Counted from the stretch's first letter, positions 43,296-53,397 are shown. The stretch: DNA of 64,000 bases from Acinetobacter baumannii (GCF_016508585.1 NZ_JADVOP010000014.1:1-64000), one strand, 5' to 3'. Made by a program: numbers and translations. The notes: a model not told the origin generated them from the letters alone.

Positions 43296-43973
43296 ATGGA
43301 CAAGAAAATACTGTTGGCTGAAGCATTAAAGCGTCGAATTATAAGCATGGAATTGGCACCAGGTGCAATTGTTGATGAAGTTGCTCTCAGTGAGGAGTTT
43401 GGACTTTCTCGTTCTCCTGTTAGAGAACTCTTAAGGCAGATGGCAGCAGAAGGATACTTGGAACTAGAGGCAAATCGTGCAACTCGTGTGTCTTCAATGA
43501 GTCATCAGTCGCTTCGAAATTTTTTCTTAGCTGCTCCATTAATTTATATTTCGACCACGCAGTTGGCAGCCATCAATGCAACACAAATTGAAATTAAACA
43601 ACTCAAACAGATTCAACGATCATTTCGAGAGGCGATTGATCAAGGTGACATAGAAGGACGGGTTTACTTTAACAATCAATTTCATTTGGAAATTGGAAGG
43701 ATTGCAGATAACCCGTACTTATTACCAAGTTTACAGCGTTTACTGATTGATCATGCCCGTTTAGGTAAAATTTTTTACCGTTCTCCAACTACTGAGGATA
43801 TGCAGGAAGATTTGAATACGGCGGTTTTACAGCATGAGCAAATCATTCAAGCAATTGAATCTCACAATGCAGGTGAAGCAGGTGAGATCATTAGATTGCA
43901 TATGGATTTATCTCGCCGCCGAATGGCTGAATATGTTGTGCCAACAGGCTTAGACGTACCAGTTTCTTATTGA
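43296..43973 (+). CDS. GntR-family regulator with FCD domain
   Basis: A 225-residue GntR-type regulator. The winged helix is LKRRIISMELAPGAIVDEVALSEEFGLSRSPVRELLRQMAAEGYLE. The FCD effector domain follows, with metal-binding His candidates in NNQFHLEIGRIADNPYL, LQHEQIIQAIESHNAGEA and IRLHMDLSRRRM. ATG 43,296 has AGGG 7 bases upstream; the ATG five codons earlier lacks one. It opens the catabolic operon 43.3-49.4 kb and probably responds to its substrate or an intermediate. Confidence 0.9.
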   Translation: MDKKILLAEALKRRIISMELAPGAIVDEVALSEEFGLSRSPVRELLRQMAAEGYLELEANRATRVSSMSHQSLRNFFLAAPLIYISTTQLAAINATQIEIKQLKQIQRSFREAIDQGDIEGRVYFNNQFHLEIGRIADNPYLLPSLQRLLIDHARLGKIFYRSPTTEDMQEDLNTAVLQHEQIIQAIESHNAGEAGEIIRLHMDLSRRRMAEYVVPTGLDVPVSY

Positions 43974-44049
43974 TCAGCGAAAGATTTAAAAATACTTGCT
44001 CACTTCACAGTGGAATACGAAGTGAATCTATCAATGGAGTTTGATAAAG

Positions 44050-45375
44050 ATGACAAAAGTCACCGCTTTACCCGCAGATGATCAACAATGCGCTTGGTAT
44101 CACTTAAGTCAACAAAGACAAGTCAAAGTGAGCCATTCAGGCACAAGCTCAGCAAGATGGGCTGTAATTGGTGCGGGTTATACCGGACTGGCCGCTGCAA
44201 GACGTTTGGCAGAACATTTTCCCCATGACGAAGTGATTTTGATTGAAGCACAGGAAGTCGGATATGGTACAGCAGGTCGCAATGCCGGCTTTGCTATTGA
44301 TCTCCCCCATGATATTGGCGCAGAAGATTATATTGGTGATATTGAAATTGCTAAAACGACTTTAAAGCTCAATTTACTGGGTCAATCACTTCTTCAAACA
44401 CAGGTACAAACACACGGTATTGATTGTCATATGCGCAGTAGTGGCAAATATCAGGGTGCGGTTGAAACTCGCGGTATTGCAGTATTGGAGGCATATCAAC
44501 GCGGGTTGGATAAGTTGGGCCAAGATTATCAGGTGATCAGTGAACAGGACTTGCCGCATCACATCGGAACTTCATTTTATAAAAAGGCATTGTTTACCCC
44601 AGGCACGATTTTATTACAGCCATCAGCATTGGTAAAAGGCTTGGCTGACAGTTTGCCATCCAATGTCACGCTGTATGAAAATACCGCAATTACAGAAGTT
44701 GAATATGGAGATAAAGTTGTTCTAAAACATGAAAATGGACAAATTATCGTTGATAAACTGATCCTTGCCAATAATGCTTTTGGACAACGATTTGGTTTTT
44801 CACAGATTCAACGCACCATGTTGCCTGTTTTTCTCTATGCCAGTATGACGCGACCTTTGACAGAAAATGAACAAGCTCAACTGGGCGGAAAAGATTTCTG
44901 GGGCGTGATTCCTTCGGACCCTTTTGGCAGTACCGTTCGCCGAACGCATGATCATCGTATTCTCATACGAAACAGTTTTAGTTTTAATCCCAACGGACAA
45001 CCCAAGCCACATTGTCTAAACCGTTTTATACAACGCCATCAACAGTCTTTTATGAATAGATTTCCCATGTTGCCTGCGGTGGATTTTGAATATACATGGA
45101 GTGGTTCACTGGCACTTTCACAGAATCATAAAGGCTTTTTTGGACAGTTGGCACCCAATGTTTTTGGCGCACTATGCTGCAATGGTCTGGGTATTACACG
45201 TGGTACGGTGACAGGAACATTGTTGGCAGATTGGCTTGCCGGCGAACGAAGTGAATTAACTGATTTTTTACTGGCAACGTCTGGGCCGAATAAAGTTCCA
45301 CCAGAACCCTTTTTATCCATCGGTGTGAATGCAACCCTGTGGTGGGGGCAAATGAAAGCTGGATTGGAGAGTTAA
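44050..45375 (+). CDS. FAD-dependent amine/D-amino acid oxidase family enzyme
   Basis: A DAO-family flavoprotein of 441 residues. The dinucleotide-binding motif is AVIGAGYTGLAAARRLAEHFP, followed by the Glu that holds ribose (ILIEAQEVGYGTAGRNAG). The C-terminal FAD contact is ALCCNGLGITRGTVTGTLLADWL. It resembles gamma-glutamylputrescine oxidase (PuuB) and D-hydroxyproline-type dehydrogenases. ATG 44,050 has GGAG 9 bases upstream; TTG at 44,041 is not preferred. With the DapA-like lyase and aldehyde dehydrogenase downstream it would do the first oxidation of an amine or cyclic imino acid. Confidence 0.88.
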   Translation: MTKVTALPADDQQCAWYHLSQQRQVKVSHSGTSSARWAVIGAGYTGLAAARRLAEHFPHDEVILIEAQEVGYGTAGRNAGFAIDLPHDIGAEDYIGDIEIAKTTLKLNLLGQSLLQTQVQTHGIDCHMRSSGKYQGAVETRGIAVLEAYQRGLDKLGQDYQVISEQDLPHHIGTSFYKKALFTPGTILLQPSALVKGLADSLPSNVTLYENTAITEVEYGDKVVLKHENGQIIVDKLILANNAFGQRFGFSQIQRTMLPVFLYASMTRPLTENEQAQLGGKDFWGVIPSDPFGSTVRRTHDHRILIRNSFSFNPNGQPKPHCLNRFIQRHQQSFMNRFPMLPAVDFEYTWSGSLALSQNHKGFFGQLAPNVFGALCCNGLGITRGTVTGTLLADWLAGERSELTDFLLATSGPNKVPPEPFLSIGVNATLWWGQMKAGLES

Positions 45376-45563
45376 TATGTCTACTTCATGAAAGCTTATT
45401 TTTAGATTTTGAATTTAAACGATTTAAATTAATTCAGTCTTCCTAAATACAGCAGCACTTCATTGCAGTGAAATTGAGGATTCAATTTTGCAGGTTTTGT
45501 TCAGCCTTGTTTTAGGAAATGTGTAGGAAGCACATCCTTAATATTGAAGGATCGGAGACAGAA

Positions 45564-46892
45564 ATGACAACAAATAATGTTTCTATAGAGGATGTACCTT
45601 TAAATAGGTTTCATCAACTTTTGACCATCCGTACTGGTGGAGGATGGCTCTTAGATGGTTATGTGCTCAGTATTGTCGGTGTGGCAATGGTACAACTGTC
45701 TTCAGCATTGCAATTGACGAGCTTTTGGCAAGGCATGATTGCTGCCTCAGCTTTGATTGGAATCTTTTTTGGAAGTTTTCTCGGTGGTTGGCTTGGCGGT
45801 TTAATGGGACGACAGAAACTTTATTTTGTTGCGCCGATCTTATTTACCTTGTGTTCTCTAATCCAATACTGGGTAGAGTCAGCAATGATGTTGTTCCTGT
45901 GTCGTTTCGTAATCGGCATCGGTGTCGGATTTGAATACACGATTGCAGGTTCTCTGCTTGCCGAGTTTTTACCACAACAGTCGCGAGGACCACGTTTGGC
46001 CATGTTGACCATTTTATGGTTTGTAGGAGCTGCGCTGGCTTATATCGTCGGAAACCTGATTTTAAACAGTCACTTTGAAGATGCTTGGCGGTGGGTACTG
46101 GCTAGCCCCGCCGTGATTGGTATCTTACTGATTGTTCTACGTTTAGGAACACCTGAGTCCCCACGCTGGTTATTGAGTAAAGGACGTGCAGCTGAAGCAG
46201 ATGCAATTATCAAAAAAGTCTATGGACCAACTTTTTCACTGAATAACCTGCAATCACAAATTCTAGAAAAGAAAATTTCCTTAAGCAGTTTCTTAACGTC
46301 AGGTTATGGAACACGGGTATTTTTTGTCTCGATGTTTTGGGCATGTTCAGTTATTCCAGTCTTTGCGGTTTATGCCTTTGCGCCAAAAGTGCTGGATGCC
46401 TTGCATTTAAAAGGTGATTGGGCGGCGTATGGATCAGTTGCCATCACCTTATTGTTTGTTGTGGGGTGTGTGCTTGCGACTCGCCTAATCAACCACATGG
46501 GGCGTCGTAGCATGGTCATTCAAAGTTTTCTGTGGTCGGGTTTGGCGTTACTGGGTTTGGGCTTTTTCTCAGAAGCTTCGCCTGTGCTTATTTTGGTTTT
46601 ATTTGGACTATATGCACTGTTTATTGGTGGTGCACAAGTCTTGCAGTTTGTTTATCCAAACGAACTGTTTCCCACACAGATACGTCCCATTGGCGTGGGA
46701 ATTGGCGCTGCATTCTCACGGATTGGTGCGGCAATAGGGACATGGTTAGTGCCGATGTCGCTGGATTCAATTGGGATTGCAAATACCATGTATGCGGCAG
46801 CGGCTGTCACGCTGTTGGGGCTGGTAGTCTCTCTGGCATTTGCACCTGAAACACGTGGAATGAGTTTGGAACAGTCCACAACCTTGAATTAA
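45564..46892 (+). CDS. MFS transporter, sugar-porter/metabolite symporter type
   Basis: A 12-helix carrier of 442 residues. Signatures are LLDGYVLSIVGVAMVQL, the loop motif GGLMGRQKLYFVAP, FEYTIAGSLLAEFLPQQSRGPRLAML, PESPRWLLSKGRAAEADAII before the central loop, and PNELFPTQIRPIGVGIG in the second half. ATG 45,564 has CGGAG 8 bases upstream. It sits in the operon between the oxidase and the DapA-like gene, so it likely imports their substrate. A clear paralogue is at 51,932. Confidence 0.88.
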   Translation: MTTNNVSIEDVPLNRFHQLLTIRTGGGWLLDGYVLSIVGVAMVQLSSALQLTSFWQGMIAASALIGIFFGSFLGGWLGGLMGRQKLYFVAPILFTLCSLIQYWVESAMMLFLCRFVIGIGVGFEYTIAGSLLAEFLPQQSRGPRLAMLTILWFVGAALAYIVGNLILNSHFEDAWRWVLASPAVIGILLIVLRLGTPESPRWLLSKGRAAEADAIIKKVYGPTFSLNNLQSQILEKKISLSSFLTSGYGTRVFFVSMFWACSVIPVFAVYAFAPKVLDALHLKGDWAAYGSVAITLLFVVGCVLATRLINHMGRRSMVIQSFLWSGLALLGLGFFSEASPVLILVLFGLYALFIGGAQVLQFVYPNELFPTQIRPIGVGIGAAFSRIGAAIGTWLVPMSLDSIGIANTMYAAAAVTLLGLVVSLAFAPETRGMSLEQSTTLN

Positions 46893-46964
46893 TTCTGAAA
46901 AATCTAGCCATGATTTCACACTGAGCAATGGCAAACGTATCACACTTTAAATGGAGAACAGAAC

Positions 46965-47870
46965 ATGAATTTTGATGGCATTTACACGCCTGTCATTACC
47001 CCATTGGCAGTAGACGGTTCAATAGACAAAGCAGCTTTTGCTGATGTTCTAGAATACTTGATTGATACAAAAGTACATGGGGTTATTGTCGCAGCGACTA
47101 CAGGTGAATATTACGCGCATACTGCGCAAGAGCGTTATGACTTAGCGAAGTATGCAAAAGAAGTGATTGGTTCACGTCTACCTTTGATGGTGGGTACAGG
47201 GGCTATTCGTACTGAAGATTCAGTGGAATTTGCAAAAGTTGCCAAGCAAATTCAAGCGGACAGTATTCTGGTGACAATCCCACCTTATGCATTGCCCACT
47301 GAAAAAGAAGTGGCGGTTCATGCTTTGAGCATAGACCAAGCAGCAGATTTACCCGTGATGTTCTATAACTATCCGGCACGTATGGGCGTGAGTATGGGTA
47401 AAGAATTTTTTGATACGGTTTTTGCTGAATCTAAAAATTTTGTCGGACTGAAAGAGAGTTCCGGCGAGATGAATCAGCTGCATATGTTGGCACGTCATTA
47501 TCCAAAGTTGGAAATTTCATGTGGTTGGGATGATCAAGCACTTGAGTTCTTTGCCTGGGGAGCTCGCAGCTGGACTTGTGCAGGTTCCAATTTTATTCCA
47601 CGTGAACACATTGCCTTATATGAAGCATGTGTCATCGAAAAAGACTTTGATAAAGGGCGCCGGATCATGGCTGCAATGATGCCATTGATGGATTTTCTTG
47701 AAACGGGTCATTTTATTCAATGTATTAAATACGGTTGTGAATTGAATGGCTTAAGTACGGGAGGTGTGCGTGCACCGCTGCAAGATATGGATGCTGAGAA
47801 AAAGCATGCATTCCAAACTATTGTTGCGCAACTTAAACGTGACGTTGCAGCGATTACAGGAGGTGTGTAA
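46965..47870 (+). CDS. DapA-family (dihydrodipicolinate synthase-like) lyase/deaminase
   Basis: A class I aldolase-fold enzyme of 301 residues. The Schiff-base lysine is in FVGLKESSGEM. The family Tyr is in VMFYNYPARMGVSM. The substrate-binding start is GIYTPVITPLAVDGSIDKAAF, and the T-T pair lies in VAATTGEYYAHT. The usual GTTGE of true DapA reads ATTGE here, and the pyruvate-site residues differ, so lysine biosynthesis is unlikely. In hydroxyproline catabolism a DapA relative deaminates the pyrroline intermediate to 2-oxoglutarate semialdehyde, and an aldehyde dehydrogenase follows as here. The gene overlaps the dehydrogenase start (TAATG). Confidence 0.88.
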   Translation: MNFDGIYTPVITPLAVDGSIDKAAFADVLEYLIDTKVHGVIVAATTGEYYAHTAQERYDLAKYAKEVIGSRLPLMVGTGAIRTEDSVEFAKVAKQIQADSILVTIPPYALPTEKEVAVHALSIDQAADLPVMFYNYPARMGVSMGKEFFDTVFAESKNFVGLKESSGEMNQLHMLARHYPKLEISCGWDDQALEFFAWGARSWTCAGSNFIPREHIALYEACVIEKDFDKGRRIMAAMMPLMDFLETGHFIQCIKYGCELNGLSTGGVRAPLQDMDAEKKHAFQTIVAQLKRDVAAITGGV

Positions 47871-49366
47871 TGGCTGAGTTGTTAAGCGCAGCAGAATATC
47901 GTGATATTGCACAAAAATTAAAGTTTCCAACATTGGCTTTTATCAATCACAAATTTCAAGCTTCTGTTTCAGGGAAAAAATTTACAACCACCAATCCTGC
48001 AACAGGTGAAGTGCTCGCTGAGATCACTGCCTGCAATGAACAGGACGTCAATATTGCTGTTGAGCATGCCAAAGCAGCATTTGAAGATGGACGTTGGAGT
48101 AAGCTTTCACCAAATCAGCGCAAACATATTCTATTCAAATTTGCCGATTTACTTGAAGCGCATACCATTGAACTTGCAGTCATGGAAAGTTTGGACAGTG
48201 GTAAACCTATTCGTGAATGTCAGCTCACTGATATTCCTGAAATGATTCATACCATCCGTTGGCATGCTGAATTGATTGATAAAATTTATGACAACACTGC
48301 GCCTGTGGGAACTGATACTTTATCCATTATTGAGCGTGAGGCAATTGGTGTCGTCGGTTTGGTTTTACCGTGGAATTTTCCACTGCTCATGTTGGCTTGG
48401 AAAATTGGTCCTGCTTTAGCGGCAGGCTGTTCTATAGTGGTAAAACCTGCAAAAGAAACAACTTTGACAGCATTGCGTGTTGCTGAACTGTCTGTTGAAG
48501 CAGGTCTTCCTGCGGGGGTATTGAATGTGCTGCCGGGTGGGGGACGTGAAGTGGGTGAACCTATAGGCAGACATATGGATGTCAGCATGGTCAGCTTCAC
48601 GGGTTCTACTGAAACAGGTCGCTTATTTCTTCAATATGCATCTGAATCAAATTTAAAACGCATCGTACTCGAGTGCGGCGGTAAAAACCCGGCTGTGGTG
48701 ATGAACGACGTTGAAGATTTGGATCTGGTTGCTCAGCATATTGTCAACGGTGCTTTTTGGAACATGGGAGAGAACTGTTCAGCCTCTTCACGCCTGATTG
48801 TGCATCACGATGTTAAAGATGAATTATTGGGCTTGATCGGCATCCACCTAACGGATTGGAAAATGGGTGATCCACTTGATCCAGAACATAAATTGGGTGC
48901 GTTGATCAGTCAGTCTCATTTTGAAAAGGTAAAATCCTATATCGAGCAAGCCAAAGCAGAAAAACTCAACATTCTGCATGGTGGACAGACTAAAAAAGAA
49001 ATCTTCGTTGAACCGACCGTGGTAGACGGCGTGAAAGCCACAGATACTTTATTCCAAGAAGAAGTTTTTGGACCCGTACTTGCTGTGACCACATTCAATA
49101 CCATTGAAGAAGCGATTGCTTTGGCAAATAACACGATCTATGGGCTTGCAGGCTCGGTTTACACCAGTAATTTACGTCATGCCATCAAACTGGCACGAGC
49201 AATTCAAGCCGGTGTGGTCACAGTCAATTGTTTTGGAGAAGGTGATATCACCACGCCATTTGGAGGATATAAAGCCTCTGGTTTTGGTGGGCGTGATAAA
49301 TCAATTTGGGCGCATGACCAATATACAGAGCTGAAAACAATCTGGATTGATGTTTCTGAAGCCTAG
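47870..49366 (+). CDS. NAD(P)-dependent aldehyde dehydrogenase, PuuC-like
   Basis: An aldehyde dehydrogenase of 498 residues. The cofactor region is GVVGLVLPWNFPLLMLAWKIGPALAAG. The general-base Glu is in IVLECGGKNP. The catalytic Cys lies in WNMGENCSASSRLIV. The end motif is PFGGYKASGFGGRDKS. The overall style matches gamma-glutamyl-aminobutyraldehyde dehydrogenases. Its translational overlap with the DapA-like gene argues that it oxidises that enzyme's semialdehyde product, for example 2-oxoglutarate semialdehyde. Confidence 0.92.
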   Translation: MAELLSAAEYRDIAQKLKFPTLAFINHKFQASVSGKKFTTTNPATGEVLAEITACNEQDVNIAVEHAKAAFEDGRWSKLSPNQRKHILFKFADLLEAHTIELAVMESLDSGKPIRECQLTDIPEMIHTIRWHAELIDKIYDNTAPVGTDTLSIIEREAIGVVGLVLPWNFPLLMLAWKIGPALAAGCSIVVKPAKETTLTALRVAELSVEAGLPAGVLNVLPGGGREVGEPIGRHMDVSMVSFTGSTETGRLFLQYASESNLKRIVLECGGKNPAVVMNDVEDLDLVAQHIVNGAFWNMGENCSASSRLIVHHDVKDELLGLIGIHLTDWKMGDPLDPEHKLGALISQSHFEKVKSYIEQAKAEKLNILHGGQTKKEIFVEPTVVDGVKATDTLFQEEVFGPVLAVTTFNTIEEAIALANNTIYGLAGSVYTSNLRHAIKLARAIQAGVVTVNCFGEGDITTPFGGYKASGFGGRDKSIWAHDQYTELKTIWIDVSEA

Positions 49367-49522
49367 CGATATAGGGAAATGGAATGATGCAGGGCTCGAC
49401 TTTTCGTCATTCCTCACCTTTGCTCTGTGAAGCAGACAAGGACATCAACCATTGCATCAGATGGGTTTAACAATTTTGAAAACATACTGTTGCGATAAAT
49501 CATGGAAAGAAAGGAATTAAAA

Positions 49523-50707
49523 ATGCTTAAAACAATAAACATATTAAGCTTGGGATTATTGACGCTGGGGATGTCTATGCCCGTTATGGCAGGGATTACG
49601 TTTGGCTCAGCAGAAAGTGAAACAGGTGCTTTAACACTATCAGGTACACTACGGGTCAATTATCAAGATAAAGATTATGGTGAAGCTGTTTCCGATCAAA
49701 AAATAAAATTGGATGCTGCCATTCTTCGACTGGCTTACGACTCTCCTGATTGGTTTGGTAAAACTGAGTATCGCTGCTATCAGTATGATACTTTGTGTGA
49801 TTTTTCCACGCTTGTCTATGCTTATGCAGGTTATCGTCTTAACAAGACAAATCACCTTACTGTCGGTTTACAACCCATCCCATTTGGCCCAGGCCGTTTT
49901 TGGGACAGCAGTTTTTATGCAGGTATCAATAACACCATGGGTTTACAGGATATTCACAATCTTGGGGTGAATTATCATTTTGAAATGCCATCAGCAACCC
50001 AATTCGATTTGGCTTACTTTGCTACAGATGGAGGCAATTATCACGGTCAGAGTAAAGACTCAGCACGTTATAGTGCCAACATGGTGAAGTCTTCCGATCC
50101 ACTTAAAACCAACCTCCAAGAAAAGAACATGTGGATGGCACGTGTAGATCAAGATTTAAAAGTTTTAAGCCCCTTTTTAAATCATGATGATCTCAAGGTT
50201 TCAGCAGGTGCAAGTTATTGGTATTCACAGATTGAAAATCATAAAACAGCTGAAAATGGTTCAAGAAATACATGGGCATTGTTCAATCGAATCGGTTATA
50301 AAAATCTAAATATTGTCCTGACTGGTGGCAGACAGTCGATCACCAACAAGGATGACTTAACACCAGACAGTTCTGGCTTTGGTTCGTTTGACAGTGAATA
50401 TGATATTGCCAATCAGGGTTATTTCTACACGATCGACAGCAGTTATCGTTTTGATCATGTAAGTGGGGCTTTGAGTATCACTCCATATTTAGTGTTCAGT
50501 GGTTTTGATAAAAAACAGAAGCAGTTTCAAAACTCGCAACGTAATATCGCAGGACTCGCTTGGGAATATAAGAATACAACTTTATACACTGAATATTTGA
50601 CGAGTAAAAATGATCCTTTTGTAGGTGGGACAGTAAATTCACTGGGAAAAGGGGACGATGCTAAGTGGAATAAGCTGCTGAACCTGATGTTGGTCTATAA
50701 CTTTTAG
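49523..50707 (+). CDS. Outer-membrane beta-barrel porin
   Basis: A 394-residue outer-membrane protein with a signal peptide (MLKTINILSLGLLTLGMSMP, VMA). It has repeated amphipathic strands such as KLDAAILRLAYDSPDWFGKTEYRCYQYD, NHLTVGLQPIPFGPGRFWD and FDLAYFATDGGNYHGQSKD, and ends LLNLMLVYNF with a terminal Phe. The substrate-specific porin class is likely (the QPIPFG pattern occurs in phosphate/carboxylate-type barrels), but I cannot fix the family. ATG 49,523 has AAAGGAA 6 bases upstream. It lies 156 bp after the aldehyde dehydrogenase and may serve the same pathway. Confidence 0.8.
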   Translation: MLKTINILSLGLLTLGMSMPVMAGITFGSAESETGALTLSGTLRVNYQDKDYGEAVSDQKIKLDAAILRLAYDSPDWFGKTEYRCYQYDTLCDFSTLVYAYAGYRLNKTNHLTVGLQPIPFGPGRFWDSSFYAGINNTMGLQDIHNLGVNYHFEMPSATQFDLAYFATDGGNYHGQSKDSARYSANMVKSSDPLKTNLQEKNMWMARVDQDLKVLSPFLNHDDLKVSAGASYWYSQIENHKTAENGSRNTWALFNRIGYKNLNIVLTGGRQSITNKDDLTPDSSGFGSFDSEYDIANQGYFYTIDSSYRFDHVSGALSITPYLVFSGFDKKQKQFQNSQRNIAGLAWEYKNTTLYTEYLTSKNDPFVGGTVNSLGKGDDAKWNKLLNLMLVYNF

Positions 50708-50869
50708 TAAGTTGGTTGATGACGCAGTCACGATGGTCACACAACTCAATGCTAAAAAAGCAGTGTTTTACGACAAAACTCAAATACTACCAATGTTTTT
50801 AAACCCCGATTCAACCCTTGAAAATGGATGATTGATCAATCAATTTATCCATGATTTTAATCAGAGTAA

Positions 50870-51766
50870 ATGATGAAGATGATAGTAAGCAGAAACAATG
50901 CAACGCTGATCGGACTGATTGCCGTGCTGTTGTGGAGTGCCATTGTTGGGCTGATTCGCAGTGTCAGTGAAAGTCTGGGTGCAACAGGAGGTGCAGCAAT
51001 GATATATAGCGTTGCTTCAGTGTTCTTGTTCTTAAGTATTGGATTTCCCAAACTACGAGAATTTCCACGAGCGTACCTAATGTGGGGAAGCCTACTGTTT
51101 GTATCTTATGAACTGTGTTTGGCCCTGTCGATTGGCTATGCAAATACCAGTCAACAGGCAATCGAGGTCGGAATGGTCAATTATTTATGGCCAGCCTTGA
51201 CCATGGTTTGTGCCATTTTATTCAATCATCAAAAGTCAAATTTACTGGTGATCCCTGGTTTTGCCATCGCAATTTTAGGCATTTGTTGGGTTTTAGGTGG
51301 AGAGCAGGGACTTGATTTGGTCAGTATCGGGCGAAATATTCAAGATAATCCCTTGAGCTATGGACTGGCATTTATAGGTGCTTTGATTTGGGCTGCCTAT
51401 TGCACCGTTACAGCAAGAATTGCCAATGGCAAAAATGGAGTAACCCTCTTTTTTATGCTTACGGCTGCAGTGTTATGGATTAAATACCTCGCTATGGGGG
51501 CAGTACCGATGCACTTTGATTTACATGCGCTGATTTATCTTGTACTTGCTGCGGGGGCAATGGGTTTTGGTTATGCGGCTTGGAATATTGGTATTTTGCA
51601 TGGCAATGTCACACTTTTGGCTGGTGCTTCTTATTTTATTCCTGTTTTTTCAGCTGCACTTGCGGCCATCGTTTTACAAACGCCGCTTTCACTCTCTTTC
51701 TGGCAAGGGGCAGCCATGGTATGCCTTGGCTCTATTTTATGTTGGTTTGCCACACGTCAGAAATAA
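50870..51766 (+). CDS. yddG: YddG-like aromatic amino acid exporter (EamA/DMT)
   Basis: A ten-helix drug/metabolite transporter of 298 residues, strikingly YddG-like along its length: NATLIGLIAVLLWSAIVGLI, LLFVSYELCLALSIGYA, QQAIEVGMVNYLWPALTM, PLSYGLAFIGALIWAAYCTV and AAWNIGILHGNVTLLAG. E. coli YddG exports aromatic amino acids and analogues. Located between catabolic genes it may export a product or balance amino acid pools. The start could be either of two adjacent ATG codons. A second, more diverged copy is at 53,398. Confidence 0.88.
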   Translation: MMKMIVSRNNATLIGLIAVLLWSAIVGLIRSVSESLGATGGAAMIYSVASVFLFLSIGFPKLREFPRAYLMWGSLLFVSYELCLALSIGYANTSQQAIEVGMVNYLWPALTMVCAILFNHQKSNLLVIPGFAIAILGICWVLGGEQGLDLVSIGRNIQDNPLSYGLAFIGALIWAAYCTVTARIANGKNGVTLFFMLTAAVLWIKYLAMGAVPMHFDLHALIYLVLAAGAMGFGYAAWNIGILHGNVTLLAGASYFIPVFSAALAAIVLQTPLSLSFWQGAAMVCLGSILCWFATRQK

Positions 51767-51931
51767 CCACTCTGAATGTAAATGAGGTCATAGATCAGAG
51801 AAATATTATAACAACTCAATTTTAAATGGAAAAAGCTGAATCCCTGAGCTAAGGGATGAAATATAAACTTTGAAATATGATCATTTCAACTGTTTTGTGG
51901 GTTCGGCTTACTTTAAATTAAGGAAGTCACA

Positions 51932-53260
51932 ATGAATAATTCTAATATTTCAGTAGAAGATGTTTCCCTAAATGGATTTCATCAGAGACTTACAGTTTCT
52001 GTTGGGGGAGCGTCATTAATGGATGGCTATATACTCAGCATCATTGGTATTGCCTTGGTACAGATGACAGCCAATTTACAACTCACTAACTTTTGGCAGG
52101 GCATGATTGCAACTTCAGCACTGCTTGGGATTTTTGCAGGTGGCTTATTTAGTGGTTGGCTCACAGATAAGTTCGGTCGTAGAAAAATTGTATTTGTTGC
52201 GCCTGTCATTTTTTTAATTTGTTCAATTCTGCAATTTTGGACAGATTCGCCCATGATGATTTTTATGTTGCGGTTTTTAATCGGTATCGCGATTGCAATT
52301 GATTATTCTGCTGCAACCAGTCTGTTTGTTGAATTCGTACCAAAAAAATACCGTGGTTCACGTTTAGCCAGCTTTACCATCTTATGGTTTGCAGGTGCAG
52401 CAATGGCTTATATTTTTGGAGATATTATTGTTCGTGTTATGGGCAATGAAGGTTGGCGTTGGGCACTTTCTAGTTCAGTCATTATTGGTGTGATTTTACT
52501 TTTATCTCGTCTCGGTACTGTCGAATCAGCGCGTTGGCTCATTACTAAAAATAGAAGTTCTGATGCGGAAAATGTCATCAAGAAGGTATATGGCAATCAA
52601 TTTTCACTGGTGAATTTGCCTAAAGAACCAACATCCGCAAAACTCTCATTGGGTGATATGTTGCGGATGGGCTACGGCAAGCGCCTCATGTTTGTCATTG
52701 TATTTTGGACATGTGCCATCATTCCTGTTTTTGCTGTGTATGCTTTTGCTCCAAAAGTGCTTGCAGCGCTCAAGCTAGAAGGAGATTGGGCAGCTTATGG
52801 CTCCGTTGCAATTACCCTGTTATTTGTCATCGGTTGTATTCTCGGTACTAAATTGATTGATGTATTGGGGCGTCGTAAGATGCTGATTCACAGTTTCTTG
52901 TGGTCAGGTTTGGCTTTATTGTTACTGGGAACATTCTCTGATTCTTCAGAAATGGTGGTATTGGTGTTCTTTGGCGCTTATGCCTTATTGATTGGTGGTG
53001 CGCAAGTTTTAGAGCTTGTTTACCCCAATGAAATTTTTCCAACAGAGTTACGTCCTTATGCAATGGGATGGGCGGTTTCCGCCACACGAATCGGCGCTGC
53101 AATTGGAACCTTTCTTGTTCCGATGTCTCTTGAAACTATCGGGATTGGTAATACCATGTACGTTGCTGCAGCAGTCACTTTGATTGGGTTAATTGTTTCT
53201 GTCGCTTGGGCACCAGAAACCAAATCAAAAGATCTTTCTGAGGCAGCCGCATTGGAATGA
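51932..53260 (+). CDS. MFS transporter, paralogue of 45,564-46,892
   Basis: A 442-residue carrier that aligns end to end with the earlier one: SVEDVSLNGFHQRLTVSVGG against SIEDVPLNRFHQLLTIRTGG, and LEGDWAAYGSVAITLLFVIGC against LKGDWAAYGSVAITLLFVVGC. The catalytic loop is GWLTDKFGRRKIVFVAP here, with a regular MFS Asp that the first copy lacks (GGLMGRQKL). Ribosome site AAGGAAG lies 5 bases before the ATG. A transport role for a related compound is inferred. Confidence 0.88.
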   Translation: MNNSNISVEDVSLNGFHQRLTVSVGGASLMDGYILSIIGIALVQMTANLQLTNFWQGMIATSALLGIFAGGLFSGWLTDKFGRRKIVFVAPVIFLICSILQFWTDSPMMIFMLRFLIGIAIAIDYSAATSLFVEFVPKKYRGSRLASFTILWFAGAAMAYIFGDIIVRVMGNEGWRWALSSSVIIGVILLLSRLGTVESARWLITKNRSSDAENVIKKVYGNQFSLVNLPKEPTSAKLSLGDMLRMGYGKRLMFVIVFWTCAIIPVFAVYAFAPKVLAALKLEGDWAAYGSVAITLLFVIGCILGTKLIDVLGRRKMLIHSFLWSGLALLLLGTFSDSSEMVVLVFFGAYALLIGGAQVLELVYPNEIFPTELRPYAMGWAVSATRIGAAIGTFLVPMSLETIGIGNTMYVAAAVTLIGLIVSVAWAPETKSKDLSEAAALE

Positions 53261-53299
53261 TATACAGCAAAGGTGAGTGGTAAGGTGAGTAGTAAAATG

Positions 53300-53327
53300 A
53301 ACAGGATACAAAATCTTGTATCCTGTT
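53300..53327. terminator. Bidirectional terminator between MFS and yddG-like gene
   Basis: A perfect 12-bp stem AACAGGATACAA / TTGTATCCTGTT with a 4-base loop lies between converging genes. It lacks a long T run but is very stable. Confidence 0.75.
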
Positions 53328-53397
53328 TCGATCGATGACAGTATTTTAGTAAAGCACAATTTGAGCAAAGTCAGGTTTTAGAAAATAAGCTTTGCAT

